A stretch of 64,000 nt of DNA from Flavobacterium akiainvivens (GCF_001278115.1 NZ_LIYD01000005.1:2906281-2970280), one strand, 5' to 3'. Shown: positions 53,315 to 61,177, counted from the first letter of the stretch. The notes: generated by a model from the letters alone, not told the origin. Numbers and translations are program-made.

Positions 53315-53381
53315 AAGCAATTCTTTAATAATGCAAATAAAATCAGCTATTTGTATTTGTTCTAATTTTAAAAGCGGGGTT

Positions 53382-53963
53382 TTAGCGGGTATAAAACAGG
53401 TTGTGCTCAACATACTCCCACACTTTGCCGGGCAGCAGCGGACGCACGTTTTTACCCTCCTTAATACTGTTGCGGATAAAGGTTGACGATATCTCGATAA
53501 CCGGGGCATTAACCCTATGGATACGGGCATTTTCGGCTATTGCGGGGTCTATGCTTTCGGTATTGATACGGGGGTAGACGTAGATGTCGTGGTTTTGCAA
53601 AATAACCTCATAATTCTTCCACTTATGTAGCGAATTGAGGTTGTCTTCGCCCATAATTAATGAAAACTCGTGTGTGGGGAATTTTTCCTGTAAATGTGCC
53701 AGCGTGTTTACCGTATAACTGGGCTGCGGCAGGCGGAACTCTATATCGGTGGGTTTCAGTTTTGGATACTCTTCTACCGCCAGGAACACCATTTGCAGGC
53801 GGTGCTGGTCGTTTAGCAGGGTGCTTTTGTTTTTAAGCGGGTTGTGGGGCGTTACCACCAGCCACACCTGGTCGAGCCCGCCATATTCGGCCATGTGATT
53901 GGCAATAATCAGGTGCCCCACATGTATGGGGTTAAACGTACCGAAATAGAGTCCGACTTTCAT
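53382..53963 (-). CDS. nadD: Nicotinate-nucleotide adenylyltransferase
   Basis: Transfers AMP from ATP to nicotinate mononucleotide in NAD synthesis. The 193-residue protein begins MKVGLYFGTFNPIHVGHLII, with the HIGH-like nucleotidyltransferase motif. VWLVVTPHNPLK follows, and the second catalytic block EISSTFIRNSIKEG lies near the C-terminus. Length and motifs fit NadD. gmk lies 131 bp upstream on the same strand across a repeat-bearing gap. Confidence 0.95.
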   Translation of the reverse strand: MKVGLYFGTFNPIHVGHLIIANHMAEYGGLDQVWLVVTPHNPLKNKSTLLNDQHRLQMVFLAVEEYPKLKPTDIEFRLPQPSYTVNTLAHLQEKFPTHEFSLIMGEDNLNSLHKWKNYEVILQNHDIYVYPRINTESIDPAIAENARIHRVNAPVIEISSTFIRNSIKEGKNVRPLLPGKVWEYVEHNLFYTR

Positions 53964-54094
53964 TTTTTAAGGTACTGAGGTGCTTAGGTTCTAAGGTTCT
54001 TAGTAAGATGTTGCGGGTAAAAACAATCTTCGATACTCTTAAAAAGATTGCCGCGGTCGTTCCTCCCTCGCAATGACTGACCCGGATGGGGCTA

Positions 54095-54682
54095 CTACTC
54101 CGCCTTCGGGGGTTGGGGGGCCACAAACTCCTTTACAAGCCTGTATGCCTCTTCCTTAGCTGTATCGAGGTCGTAGTTTTTAATGATGGTATCAAACTGC
54201 GGGGCTGTAGCCAGCTCTACCGATGCCTTGGCTATGCGCATGTTTATCTTATCCTCGCTCTCTGTGCTGCGTTTTTTAAGGCGTATTTTAAGCTCATCAA
54301 TACTTGGTGGCTTTACAAATACGGCCAGGGTTTCGTTAGGGAATTTCTTCTTGATGCGCAGGCCACCGGCCACGTCTATATCAAAAATTACGTTTTTGCC
54401 CTGGGCCCAAATGCGCTCAACCTCGGTTTTAAGTGTGCCGTAAAAGTTATCGCGGTATACTTCTTCCCACTCTACAAAGTCTTCGTTCTTAATGTGTTGT
54501 TTAAACTCTTCAAGCGATATAAAGTGGTAGTGTTCGCCGTGCACCTCGCCCTCGCGGGCTTCGCGCGTGGCAGCCGATACCGAAAACTCAAGGTTAAGTT
54601 CGGGGTGTGCCAGCAGGTGGCGTACTATAGTGGTTTTACCCGACCCTGAAGGCGCCGAGAATACAAGCAGTTTTCCTTTCAT
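54095..54682 (-). CDS. gmk: Guanylate kinase
   Basis: Phosphorylates GMP to GDP. The 195-residue protein has the P-loop SAPSGSGKTTIVRHLL at residues 8-23, the GMP-binding segment SVSAATREAREGEVHGEHYHF and the block EWEEVYRDNFYGTLK. VIFDIDVAGGLRIKKKF and the Arg-rich lid RLKKRSTESEDKINMRIAK are also typical. A 17-bp perfect inverted repeat separates it from yicC. Confidence 0.95.
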   Translation of the reverse strand: MKGKLLVFSAPSGSGKTTIVRHLLAHPELNLEFSVSAATREAREGEVHGEHYHFISLEEFKQHIKNEDFVEWEEVYRDNFYGTLKTEVERIWAQGKNVIFDIDVAGGLRIKKKFPNETLAVFVKPPSIDELKIRLKKRSTESEDKINMRIAKASVELATAPQFDTIIKNYDLDTAKEEAYRLVKEFVAPQPPKAE

Positions 54683-54701
54683 TGTGTTGTGTTAGTTGCG
54701 G

Positions 54702-54757
54702 GTTGGGAGTTGTGGGTTGCGTGTTCAACCCGAAACACCCAACCCACAACTCCCAAC
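54702..54757. repeat. Inverted repeat between gmk and yicC
   Basis: GTTGGGAGTTGTGGGTT and AACCCACAACTCCCAAC are exact reverse complements (17 bp) 22 bases apart. It is probably a repeat-derived hairpin rather than a terminator, as there is no T-run. Confidence 0.7.
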
Positions 54758-54759
54758 AA

Positions 54760-55620
54760 TTATAATACGTTGAGCACCTGCTCTTTTATTTTTTCAAGCT
54801 CGTCTTTCATTTGCACTACCAGCTTTTGCATTTTGGCGTGGTTGCTTTTAGAGCCCATGGTGTTTATTTCACGGCCCATTTCCTGGCCTATAAAGCCCAG
54901 CTTGCGCCCGTTAGCCTCGGTACCCGCAAGGGTTTCCATAAAGTAGTTCAGGTGGTTTTCAAGGCGCACTTTTTCTTCGGTAATGTCCATCTTTTCAAGA
55001 TAGAAAATCAGTTCCTGCTCAAAGCGGTTTTCGTCTACCTCTACCTCAAGCTCGGCAATGGTAGCGCGCAGGCGGTCTTTTACGTTTTGGATGCGTTCTT
55101 CGTCATAGGCCACAGTTTCGTTCATTAGCGAAAGGATGTTGCCTATGCGCACCAAAAACTCCTTTTCAAGGGCAATGCCTTCGGCCACCCTGAAGTTGTA
55201 AATATTGTTAAGCGCCTCATCTATAACGCCGTCAATTTGTGCCCAGTCGTTCTCATCAATCTCCTCGCGCTCGGTTTTAAGGGCATCGGGCATGCGCACA
55301 GCCATTTTCATAAGCTCGGTATCATCTCCATGAGGTATAACGGCTTTCATCTGGGCTATGTAAGCCTTAACAATGGGCACGTTAATTTTAGAAGATGTTT
55401 CTTCGCCGGTAACCTCTACAAAAAGCGAGAAATCTACCTTGCCGCGCTCCAGCTTCTGGGCAATTTTATTGCGAAGCCCCAGTTCCATTTCGCGGAATGT
55501 AGAGGGCATGCGCACGTTAAGGTCGAGCCCTTTGCTGTTAAGCGACTTGATTTCTACAGTAATCTTTTTTGTAGGCATTTGCAACGAGGCCTTGCCAAAG
55601 CCGGTCATAGATTGTATCAT
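54760..55620 (-). CDS. YicC family endoribonuclease
   Basis: A 286-residue protein of the YicC family, recently shown in other bacteria to be an RNA endonuclease that helps degrade small RNAs. The start MIQSMTGFGKASL is the family's N-terminal signature. The C-terminal DUF1732 has NRFEQELIFYLEKMDITEEKVRLENHL and GRKLGFIGQEMGREINTMGSKSN; both match closely. Length is standard. A TAnnTTTG promoter lies 21 bp upstream. It is probably the first gene of a yicC-gmk-nadD series, although repeats separate the genes. Confidence 0.92.
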   Translation of the reverse strand: MIQSMTGFGKASLQMPTKKITVEIKSLNSKGLDLNVRMPSTFREMELGLRNKIAQKLERGKVDFSLFVEVTGEETSSKINVPIVKAYIAQMKAVIPHGDDTELMKMAVRMPDALKTEREEIDENDWAQIDGVIDEALNNIYNFRVAEGIALEKEFLVRIGNILSLMNETVAYDEERIQNVKDRLRATIAELEVEVDENRFEQELIFYLEKMDITEEKVRLENHLNYFMETLAGTEANGRKLGFIGQEMGREINTMGSKSNHAKMQKLVVQMKDELEKIKEQVLNVL

Positions 55621-55640
55621 GAGAAGGATTTAGTTGAAAA

Positions 55641-55648
55641 CAAAGGTA
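55641..55648 (-). promoter_or_regulatory. TAnnTTTG promoter of yicC
   Basis: The minus strand reads TACCTTTG, 20 bp before the yicC ATG. Confidence 0.6.
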
Positions 55649-55704
55649 ATAAAAAGTTGACAGTGTTCAGTTAACAGTTAACAGCCGTCATCAGTGCGCT
55701 GTAC

Positions 55705-56058
55705 TTACTTTAAGTAATCTATAGCATCTTCTACCGTTTTGGCTTTATTGCCAATGAATACGTGGTCGCCCGATACAATTACGGGGCGTTTTAAAAACGT
55801 GTAGTGCTCCAGTATCAGGTTTTTATAGTCTTCTTCGGTAAGGGGTTTATCTTTTAAGCCGCGCTCTTTATACAGGCTTGCATTGCGGCTAAACAGGGCT
55901 TCATAGCTGCCTGCCATTTTGTGCAGCTCTTCAAGCTGGGCTTCGGTAAGCGGGTTGGCTTTTATTTCCTGCAGTTCAAACTTGTCAAGATTGGGCAGCT
56001 GCTTTAATATCTTGGCGTTTGTAGAACAGGTTTTAAGGTGGTAGATTTTTTTCATTTT
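55705..56058 (-). CDS. ArsC/Spx-family thioredoxin-fold protein
   Basis: A 117-residue protein from ATG 56058; an extended frame to 56091 adds Arg/Gly-rich codons and is rejected. The N-terminus MKKIYHLKTCSTNAKILKQL carries the single Cys of the ArsC/YffB active site (Cys in TCSTN) instead of Spx's CxxC. LFSRNASLYKERGLKDKPLTEEDY and the cis-Pro-like KRPVIVSGDHVFIGN match the family. It may be a glutaredoxin-dependent reductase or regulator; arsenate reduction is not implied. It is isolated on the minus strand. Confidence 0.85.
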   Translation of the reverse strand, partial: KMKKIYHLKTCSTNAKILKQLPNLDKFELQEIKANPLTEAQLEELHKMAGSYEALFSRNASLYKERGLKDKPLTEEDYKNLILEHYTFLKRPVIVSGDHVFIGNKAKTVEDAIDYLK

Positions 56059-56156
56059 GTTTAAGGAGCCTCTCCCCCGACCCCTCTCCAAAGGAGAGGG
56101 TGGAGCTTCACTCAGGCGTTATATCATTCGACTTTTTGACTTTCGGCTGTGTAAGA

Positions 56157-56567
56157 CTATTTAAGTAAAATTCCGTCTTTAAAGATAACCGGCACTTCAG
56201 TCTTGGCATTATTGGGGTTTATGGTGCCGGCACGGAATACAAAGTTTTTGTCATACAACGTGTTGCCTTTAAAAAACGTGACCATAAACGAATTGTCCAG
56301 CCGTAGCACGCTTTCTTCAATCATTTCTATTTTTACGGCGGTATCTGGCAATACCTCTACAAAAGCATGGCGCAGGCTGCCGGTTTGGCGTTCCTCGCCG
56401 TTTATTTCGCCTTTGGCCTTGCTCACTACAATTACGGTTTCCAGTTTATCGGCACTGTCGTTTACCAGGTAGGCATACCAGGTGTTTTCCATAAAGTCGT
56501 CGTTCCACTCCTGAAGGGCAGCAACATACACGTTTTCAACTTTTGGTATAATTATATCTTTTTTCAT
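56157..56567 (-). CDS. Conserved hypothetical protein
   Basis: A 136-residue protein from ATG 56567, beginning MKKDIIIPKVENVYVAALQE. The start was chosen because the TAnnTTTG promoter (56585-56592) lies within the longer frame to 56609. The sequence is mostly beta-strand, with MRHAFVEVL-like and FVFRAGTIN segments. Similar short proteins occur in Flavobacterium, sometimes mis-annotated as a phenylalanyl-tRNA synthetase subunit; it has none of the synthetase motifs. No signal peptide. Function unknown. Confidence 0.7.
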   Translation of the reverse strand: MKKDIIIPKVENVYVAALQEWNDDFMENTWYAYLVNDSADKLETVIVVSKAKGEINGEERQTGSLRHAFVEVLPDTAVKIEMIEESVLRLDNSFMVTFFKGNTLYDKNFVFRAGTINPNNAKTEVPVIFKDGILLK

Positions 56568-56584
56568 GTGCTTGGTAAAAGGTG

Positions 56585-56592
56585 CAAAAATA
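56585..56592 (-). promoter_or_regulatory. TAnnTTTG promoter of the 136-residue gene; sets its start
   Basis: The minus strand reads TATTTTTG, 17 bp before ATG 56567. Confidence 0.65.
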
Positions 56593-56601
56593 CGGTTTTG
56601 T

Positions 56602-56712
56602 TTAGCCACAAATTACACGAATTTCACAAATTTTACGTATCCTGAATTTATGAAATTACACAAAACCAATGATAAACAGATTAATTAGTTAGATTCGTGA
56701 AATTAGTGGCTT
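56602..56712. repeat. MITE-like inverted repeat, family B copy 3
   Basis: Left arm TTAGCCACAAATTACACGAA and right arm ATTCGTGAAATTAGTGGCTT with about 70 bp between. Confidence 0.65.
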
Positions 56713-56812
56713 ATTATTTTATGACGCGTTTGCACGGAAAACCTTATCATTTCGTTAGGAAAAGATATTGCGGCTTTTGCCTAACTTTAAAGTAACTAAA
56801 AATGAACCCATT

Positions 56813-57307
56813 ATGAAAACACTAAAGATAACCCTGCTTGCTGCCCTGCTAACCCTGAGCATAGGCTGTAAAAACGATGCCGAAAAAACAAGCGTGGAGC
56901 AGCAGGAACAGGGCACACTGCCCAGCGTTGAGCACGACACCACGACACCGGCCGATACTACAGGCGGAGCTTCGGTCACCCCGGAAAATGACACCCCGGC
57001 GTGGGTGGGCAACTATTCAGGCAGCCTGCCATGTGGCGACTGCAAGGGGATTTTAACCAAAATTACCCTTAACGGCAATAAGACCTACACGCTGTCATCG
57101 CAATATATTGGCAAAGAAACCAAGCCTACTGTTTATAACGGCACGTTTAACCTTGACGATAAAAACATTGCAACACTTGATGCCGAGGGCGACCACCTTA
57201 AATTTCAGCTGATGCCGGAGGATGATATGGTTGTTAAGCTGGATAAATTTGGCAATGCCGAACAGGGTGGGCCTGCGGCACGGTATTTTTTGCACAGGGT
57301 GAAATAG
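56813..57307 (+). CDS. NlpE-like lipoprotein
   Basis: A 164-residue lipoprotein from ATG 56813. MKTLKITLLAALLTLSIGC has a lipobox at Cys19. A Thr/Glu-rich linker (SVEQQEQGTLPSVEHDTT) is followed by the NlpE N-terminal domain: WVGNYSGSLPCGDCKGILT with the CxxC, TKITLNGNKTYTL and the ATLDAEGDHLKF strands. NlpE-type proteins sense copper or surface stress and help lipoprotein sorting. It is monocistronic. The upstream frame to 56768 is not translated by this reading. Confidence 0.82.
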   Translation: MKTLKITLLAALLTLSIGCKNDAEKTSVEQQEQGTLPSVEHDTTTPADTTGGASVTPENDTPAWVGNYSGSLPCGDCKGILTKITLNGNKTYTLSSQYIGKETKPTVYNGTFNLDDKNIATLDAEGDHLKFQLMPEDDMVVKLDKFGNAEQGGPAARYFLHRVK

Positions 57308-57325
57308 ATATACCCCTAATTTTTT

Positions 57326-57373
57326 CCCGGGATTGCATCCCGGGCTAATGTACGCGATCCTTTCAGGGTCGGT
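57326..57373. repeat. REP-like double hairpin, copy 3
   Basis: CCCGGGATTGCATCCCGGG, then GATCCTTTCAGGGTC. It is slightly diverged from the copies at 25182 and 49795. Confidence 0.75.
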
Positions 57374-57405
57374 AAGCACTACAAACTTTAGAATTCTATG
57401 TTTCT

Positions 57406-57548
57406 GACTTTGTGCCCTTTGTGTCTTTGTGTTAAAAAAAATGTGGTGTAATATTTAAACACAACGGATGTAACGCTTTCAAAATCATAATTCGTGTTCT
57501 CATGAATAATTTTCAAAACACAAAGACACAAAGAACACTAAGTTTAAG
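57406..57548. repeat. Inverted CACAAAGACACAAAG repeat pair
   Basis: Left arm CTTTGTGTCTTTGTGTT and right arm AACACAAAGACACAAAG with AT-rich sequence between. The same word recurs at 61217-61484 and near 21570. Confidence 0.65.
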
Positions 57549-57594
57549 AATATTAAAATCCCTTTTAGTTCACAAAGAAAAAACCTGCTTAAAC

Positions 57595-57623
57595 AAAAAA
57601 TCCCGGCAAAAACCGGGATTTTG
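57595..57623 (-). terminator. Intrinsic terminator after pheS
   Basis: AAAATCCCGG/CCGGGATTTT with a 6-nt loop. It directly follows the pheS stop. Confidence 0.85.
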
Positions 57624-57625
57624 TA

Positions 57626-58645
57626 TTATATGCTTGATTTAAACTGCTCAAGAAAGCGGACATCGTTTTCATAAAACATCCTTATGTCGCCTATGCCGTA
57701 CAGCAGCATAGCAATGCGCTCTACCCCCATACCAAAGGCAAAACCGTTGTATTTAACCGGGTCTATACCGCAGTTGGTAAGCACGTTAGGGTCTACCATA
57801 CCGCAGCCGCCTATTTCAAGCCAGCCGGTACCTTTAGTAATACGGTAGTCGGTTTCGGTTTTAAGGCCCCAGTAAATGTCAATCTCGGCGCTTGGCTCGG
57901 TAAACGGAAAGTAAGACGGGCGCAGGCGTATTTTGCTCTTGCCAAACATTTCTTTTGTAAAGTACAGCAGGGTTTGCTTCAGGTCGGCAAACGAAACGTC
58001 TTTGTCGATATACAGGCCTTCAATCTGGTGGAAAATACAGTGCGAACGCGCCGAAATGGCCTCGTTGCGGAACACCCTACCCGGAGAAATGGTACGGATG
58101 GGCGGCTTGTTCTCTTCCATATACCTAACCTGTACTGATGATGTGTGCGTGCGCAAAAGCACATCGGGGTTTGTCTGGATAAAGAAGGTATCCTGCATAT
58201 CGCGTGCCGGATGGTATTCCGGCAGGTTAAGCGCGGTAAAGTTGTGCCAGTCGTCTTCAATTTCAGGGCCTTCGCTTACGTTAAAGCCTATGGTAGAAAA
58301 AATGTCTACAATCTGGTTTTTAACTATAGATATAGGGTGGCGGCTGCCCACGGCAAACGGTTCGCCGGGGCGGGTAAGGTCGCCATACACGCCCTTGGCC
58401 TCTTCCTTGCTTTCTATAGCCTCCTGAATTTGGGCTACTTTGCTTTCAGCCGCTTTTTTAAGGTTGTTTATTACCTGGCCAAACTCTTTCTTCTGGTCGT
58501 TAGGTACGTTTTTAAATTCGGCAAAAAAGTCGTTTAGAATGCCTTTTTTACCTAAAAATTTAATCCTGAACGCCTCAAGCTCTTCTTTGTTAGCGGTTGT
58601 AAACGCCTCGGCCTCGGCAATGTATTCTTTAATCTTGTCTGTCAT
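57626..58645 (-). CDS. pheS: Phenylalanyl-tRNA synthetase alpha subunit
   Basis: The catalytic alpha subunit of PheRS, which charges tRNA-Phe as an alpha2beta2 tetramer. The protein is 339 residues from ATG 58645; a GTG at 58654 is in frame but less likely. The N-terminal helical arm (residues 1-90) includes [13 protein letters not shown]. The catalytic core has [13 protein letters not shown], class II motif 2 [34 protein letters not shown] and motif 3 [17 protein letters not shown]. pheT is not in the window. A TAnnTTTG promoter lies about 20 bp upstream. Confidence 0.96.
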   Translation of the reverse strand: MTDKIKEYIAEAEAFTTANKEELEAFRIKFLGKKGILNDFFAEFKNVPNDQKKEFGQVINNLKKAAESKVAQIQEAIESKEEAKGVYGDLTRPGEPFAVGSRHPISIVKNQIVDIFSTIGFNVSEGPEIEDDWHNFTALNLPEYHPARDMQDTFFIQTNPDVLLRTHTSSVQVRYMEENKPPIRTISPGRVFRNEAISARSHCIFHQIEGLYIDKDVSFADLKQTLLYFTKEMFGKSKIRLRPSYFPFTEPSAEIDIYWGLKTETDYRITKGTGWLEIGGCGMVDPNVLTNCGIDPVKYNGFAFGMGVERIAMLLYGIGDIRMFYENDVRFLEQFKSSI

Positions 58646-58664
58646 TTCAATCACAAAAGTGTGG

Positions 58665-58672
58665 CAAATTTA
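58665..58672 (-). promoter_or_regulatory. TAnnTTTG promoter of pheS
   Basis: The minus strand reads TAAATTTG, about 19 bp before the ATG at 58645. Confidence 0.55.
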
Positions 58673-58770
58673 GGCATTTTATAATTGCCGTGCCACCCCA
58701 TTAATGGGTATAATTGTCTTAAAGTTTCTTAATGTTTGCTCGTGTACATGATTAAAAAAACAATCCCGGC

Positions 58771-59127
58771 CTACTTAATCAACCCTTTTTCAAGGAAATA
58801 ATCTACAATAGCGCCTTTCATAAGTATGCTTTGCTCACCGGCTTTTAGAGGCGGAAGCTCTTCCTTAACGGTATAATGCGGCCAGCCGTCTTCGTCAAAA
58901 TAGTCAAATTCATAGTACCCGAAAGGCTCTAAAAGGCGGCAGATGGCAATGTGCATCAGGTTTACCTTTTCGTCTTTTTTAAACTTCTTGTTGAATTTAC
59001 CCAGCTCCTGCACTCCTATTAAATAAATAATGGCATCGAGGTCAAGGGTATCGCCGTCGGCAAATCGGTTAGAGAGTATATGTACAAGCTGTTCCCAGCG
59101 TTCTTTTAATTGTTCGTCGCGTGACAT
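58771..59127 (-). CDS. Conserved hypothetical protein
   Basis: A 118-residue cytoplasmic, acidic protein beginning MSRDEQLKERWEQLVHIL and containing LDAIIYLIGVQELGKFNKKFKKDEKVNLMHIA, a helical segment. The C-terminal half has FDYFDEDGWPHY. It is divergent from cvpA and sits upstream of pheS in orientation, 116 bp away. I recognise it as a family seen in Flavobacteriaceae but cannot name a function. No signal or membrane segment. Confidence 0.65.
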   Translation of the reverse strand: MSRDEQLKERWEQLVHILSNRFADGDTLDLDAIIYLIGVQELGKFNKKFKKDEKVNLMHIAICRLLEPFGYYEFDYFDEDGWPHYTVKEELPPLKAGEQSILMKGAIVDYFLEKGLIK

Positions 59128-59145
59128 GGTGTGTATTTAAAACGG

Positions 59146-59153
59146 CAAAGATA
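59146..59153 (-). promoter_or_regulatory. TAnnTTTG promoter of the 118-residue gene
   Basis: The minus strand reads TATCTTTG, 18 bp before its ATG. Confidence 0.65.
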
Positions 59154-59175
59154 CACCGTTTAAAATTAGCATCCT

Positions 59176-59183
59176 TATCTTTG
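59176..59183 (+). promoter_or_regulatory. TAnnTTTG promoter of cvpA, six bases from the start codon
   Basis: TATCTTTG is followed by six bases and ATG (59190). Transcription should begin at or next to the start codon. It rules out the longer frame starting at 59121. Confidence 0.65.
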
Positions 59184-59189
59184 CCCGTT

Positions 59190-59714
59190 ATGGAATTTAT
59201 AGACATCATACTGGGTGGTTTCCTGGCGTACGGGCTCATCCGCGGCATATGGAAAGGCCTTTTCAGCGAACTGGCTTCGGTAATATCGTTACTGGCGGGT
59301 ATATTTATTGCGGTAAAATTCAGCGCACTTTTGGGCAATGCCTTAGAGGGCGTTGTAGATAACCCCAAACATGCCAAAGCCTTTGCGTTTGTACTATTAT
59401 TTGCCGCCGTGGTTATAGGGCTCATGCTTTTAGCCAAAACCTTTACAACGCTGGCCGACTGGGCCGGGCTGGGCATTATAAACCGCTTGCTGGGCGGGTT
59501 GTTCGGCCTGATAAAAAACGCACTGATTTTGAGTGTATTGCTTAATTTTTTCCAAAAATTAAATGCTAATAACACTTTCGCGGAAAAGAAAACGCTTGAT
59601 AATTCGGTTTTCTTTTACCCGGTGCTGGAAGTTTCAACAGCTATTTTCCCTATTCTTGAAGAATGGTATAACGAACCCAAAAAGCCTGAAGGCGATGTGC
59701 CACAGATGCAGTAG
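59190..59714 (+). CDS. CvpA family membrane protein
   Basis: A 174-residue inner-membrane protein from ATG 59190, beginning MEFIDIILGGFLAYGLIRG. It has four predicted membrane segments: residues about 4-22, 30-50 (ASVISLLAGIFIAVKFSALL), 65-85 (FAFVLLFAAVVIGLMLLA) and 105-125 (GGLFGLIKNALILSVLLNFF). It matches the CvpA/colicin V production family in size and pattern. In E. coli CvpA affects colicin V export and envelope homeostasis. Role here unknown. A repeat array follows. Confidence 0.85.
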   Translation: MEFIDIILGGFLAYGLIRGIWKGLFSELASVISLLAGIFIAVKFSALLGNALEGVVDNPKHAKAFAFVLLFAAVVIGLMLLAKTFTTLADWAGLGIINRLLGGLFGLIKNALILSVLLNFFQKLNANNTFAEKKTLDNSVFFYPVLEVSTAIFPILEEWYNEPKKPEGDVPQMQ

Positions 59715-59741
59715 TCAGTTTAATATCAAACAACAATTGAT

Positions 59742-60042
59742 AGAAAATATGCCGCCCCTATGGGGCTCTAACGCTTAACGCAGCAAACTTTGCTATAAAT
59801 ATGTCGCTCCTCCGGAGCTGGCTCGACTTGCCGGGATTATAATCTTTAAAATATGATGTTCGTTCTGAAGATTCTCTTTTGAGAGCCCCGGAGGGGCGCC
59901 ATATCTATAGAGAATAGCAGTGTTGGAAATAACTGAGCTCCGGAGGAGCGGCATATAAACGATAATTATATGACGTCCCTCCGGGACTCAAAACCCAAAC
60001 CTATTACATTTTGCTATAAATATGCCGCTCCTACGGAGCTGA
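59742..60042. repeat. Array of six palindromic repeat units (ATATGCCGCTCCTNNGGAGCT type)
   Basis: Six copies of a roughly 20-bp unit with a GCTCC...GGAGC palindrome: near 59748, 59800 and 60020 on the plus strand, 59970 on the plus strand but diverged, and 59881 and 59931 in reverse. Copies at 59790 and 60009 share the longer prefix TTTGCTATAAATATG. There are no CRISPR features such as a constant spacer length or cas genes. Confidence 0.75.
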
Positions 60043-60048
60043 AAGCCC

Positions 60049-60795
60049 CTAATTAGCCTTTACCTCTTTTAATGCCGATTTCGGCAGCCAGCCCACGTTT
60101 TCATCGGGCAGCTGTATTTTTTTCCAGCCGTCAAGGGTTTCGGTTACGTTTACTTTGGTACCGGCGTGCAACACAAAGGCCTCGGCGGCATCTTCGTCGG
60201 GTTCTGCTTTTACTGATATTACCTCAGCAAAAATAACGGCCGGGTTTTCGGCACTTTGGTGCGACTGTACAAAAAGGGCTGCAAATATGCTGAATACCAC
60301 CCCAAAAACCGCCACAAACATTGTAATGAAGAATATGCGCTTTACAAGCGTGCGCCCCGAAAAATAGTAAAGGGCAAACGACAAAAGTATAAGAAATGAA
60401 AACGCCACGGCTACCCACCCCCAGGTGTTGTAATGAAAGCCGTCCAGGCGGTTATAGAGCGCCGCAGAGAAGCCTTTTTGGGGCACGGCCTTAATATCAT
60501 CCAGCACCATTTTCTGGGCAAAGGCAAGGTTTATTTCAACATCTTTATTGCCGGGGCTAAGCTGTAGCGCCTTTTCATAATTGTATACCGCAGGGGCTAC
60601 CCGGTTGAGTTTGTAGTAGGCATTGCCCAGGTTAAAATATACCTCGGCACTCTCCTGCTTGTTTGCCAGGATGCCTTCAAATTCTTTAACCGCGCCTTTG
60701 TAATCGCCCTTGCGAAACAGGGTATTACCCTTGTCAAAAGACTGGGCTGCCACCACCTGTACCACAAGCAAAAATATGTATACTAATTTTTTCAT
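60049..60795 (-). CDS. batE: BatE: TPR and SH3 domain protein of the Bat aerotolerance operon
   Basis: A 248-residue inner-membrane protein from ATG 60795; extension to 60810 is possible but adds MVHYK. A signal-like helix (MKKLVYIFLLVVQVVAAQ) is followed by TPR motifs in residues 20-100 (GNTLFRKGDYKGAVKEFEGIL, YYKLNRVAPAVYNYEKAL). Two membrane helices lie near 135-185. The C-terminal SH3-like domain contains AGTKVNVTETLDGWKKI and ENVGWLPKSAL. Bat proteins assist aerotolerance and envelope stress survival in Bacteroidota. The start is 1 bp after the GxxExxY stop. Confidence 0.88.
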   Translation of the reverse strand: MKKLVYIFLLVVQVVAAQSFDKGNTLFRKGDYKGAVKEFEGILANKQESAEVYFNLGNAYYKLNRVAPAVYNYEKALQLSPGNKDVEINLAFAQKMVLDDIKAVPQKGFSAALYNRLDGFHYNTWGWVAVAFSFLILLSFALYYFSGRTLVKRIFFITMFVAVFGVVFSIFAALFVQSHQSAENPAVIFAEVISVKAEPDEDAAEAFVLHAGTKVNVTETLDGWKKIQLPDENVGWLPKSALKEVKAN

Positions 60796-60796
60796 T

Positions 60797-61177
60797 TTAT
60801 AATGTACCATTAATAATCCGCCTGATGCCGTCTTTTATCAGGGTTGTATTAAAATTGATGAGCATGCCCAGCTTGTAATCTGCCAGCCTTAAGTAGGTTA
60901 GCAGCTGCGCCATGTGTATGCCTTTTATTTCTTCTATTGTTTTTACTTCTACAATAAATTTGTTTTCAATTACTATATCTGCCCTGTAAGCAACCGTCAG
61001 CGAAACCTCATCATACATAAGCGGCATTGGCTTTTCTTTTTCTATGAACAGGCCTGCTTTGTATAACTCGTAGCAAAGGCATTCGCAGTATGCGCTTTCT
61101 AATAAGCCCGGACCCAACCTTTTATGAACCTTAATGGCGCAATCCAGGACTATCTTGGCAATTTCGTTTTCTGTCAT
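60797..61177 (-). CDS. GxxExxY protein
   Basis: A 126-residue cytoplasmic protein with the family motif GLLESAYCECL (G-x-x-E-x-x-Y). Downstream are YRADIVIENKFIVEVK, with an acidic pair resembling a PD-(D/E)xK nuclease core, then EIKGIHMAQLLTYLRLADYKLGMLINFN. The family is common in Bacteroidota and related to restriction-endonuclease folds, but function is unknown. It lies between batE and batD, 1 bp from batE, so it is probably co-transcribed with batE although it is unrelated in domain content. Confidence 0.85.
   Translation of the reverse strand: MTENEIAKIVLDCAIKVHKRLGPGLLESAYCECLCYELYKAGLFIEKEKPMPLMYDEVSLTVAYRADIVIENKFIVEVKTIEEIKGIHMAQLLTYLRLADYKLGMLINFNTTLIKDGIRRIINGTL

Larger units (their letters stand above)
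52805..53381. other. Leader region upstream of the pcfJ-rtcB operon
   Basis: 577 bp with a strong minus-strand promoter (53307), two small reading frames (53190-53276 and 53038-53133), each followed by an intrinsic terminator, then 167 bp of AT-rich DNA with the word CTCTCCTTTGGAGAG (52937-52951). No tRNA-like fold was recognised. Two further hairpins exist inside the second unit: GCACCGAA/TTCGTGTGC around 53076-53096, and ACCTG/CAGGT around 53011-53026. Confidence 0.6.

Noticed and set aside
52805..53381. tRNA or Y-RNA-like gene near rtcB
   Set aside because: RtcB loci in other bacteria can carry such RNAs, but no tRNA-like fold with T-loop GTTCRA was found here.
53177..53530. A 117-codon frame upstream of pcfJ
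   Set aside because: It overlaps nadD and runs through the promoter at 53307. The product shows no recognisable domain, so it is not listed.
59742..60042. Considered a CRISPR array
   Set aside because: Unit orientation is mixed, spacing is irregular and no cas gene is present. It is better described as palindromic repeats.
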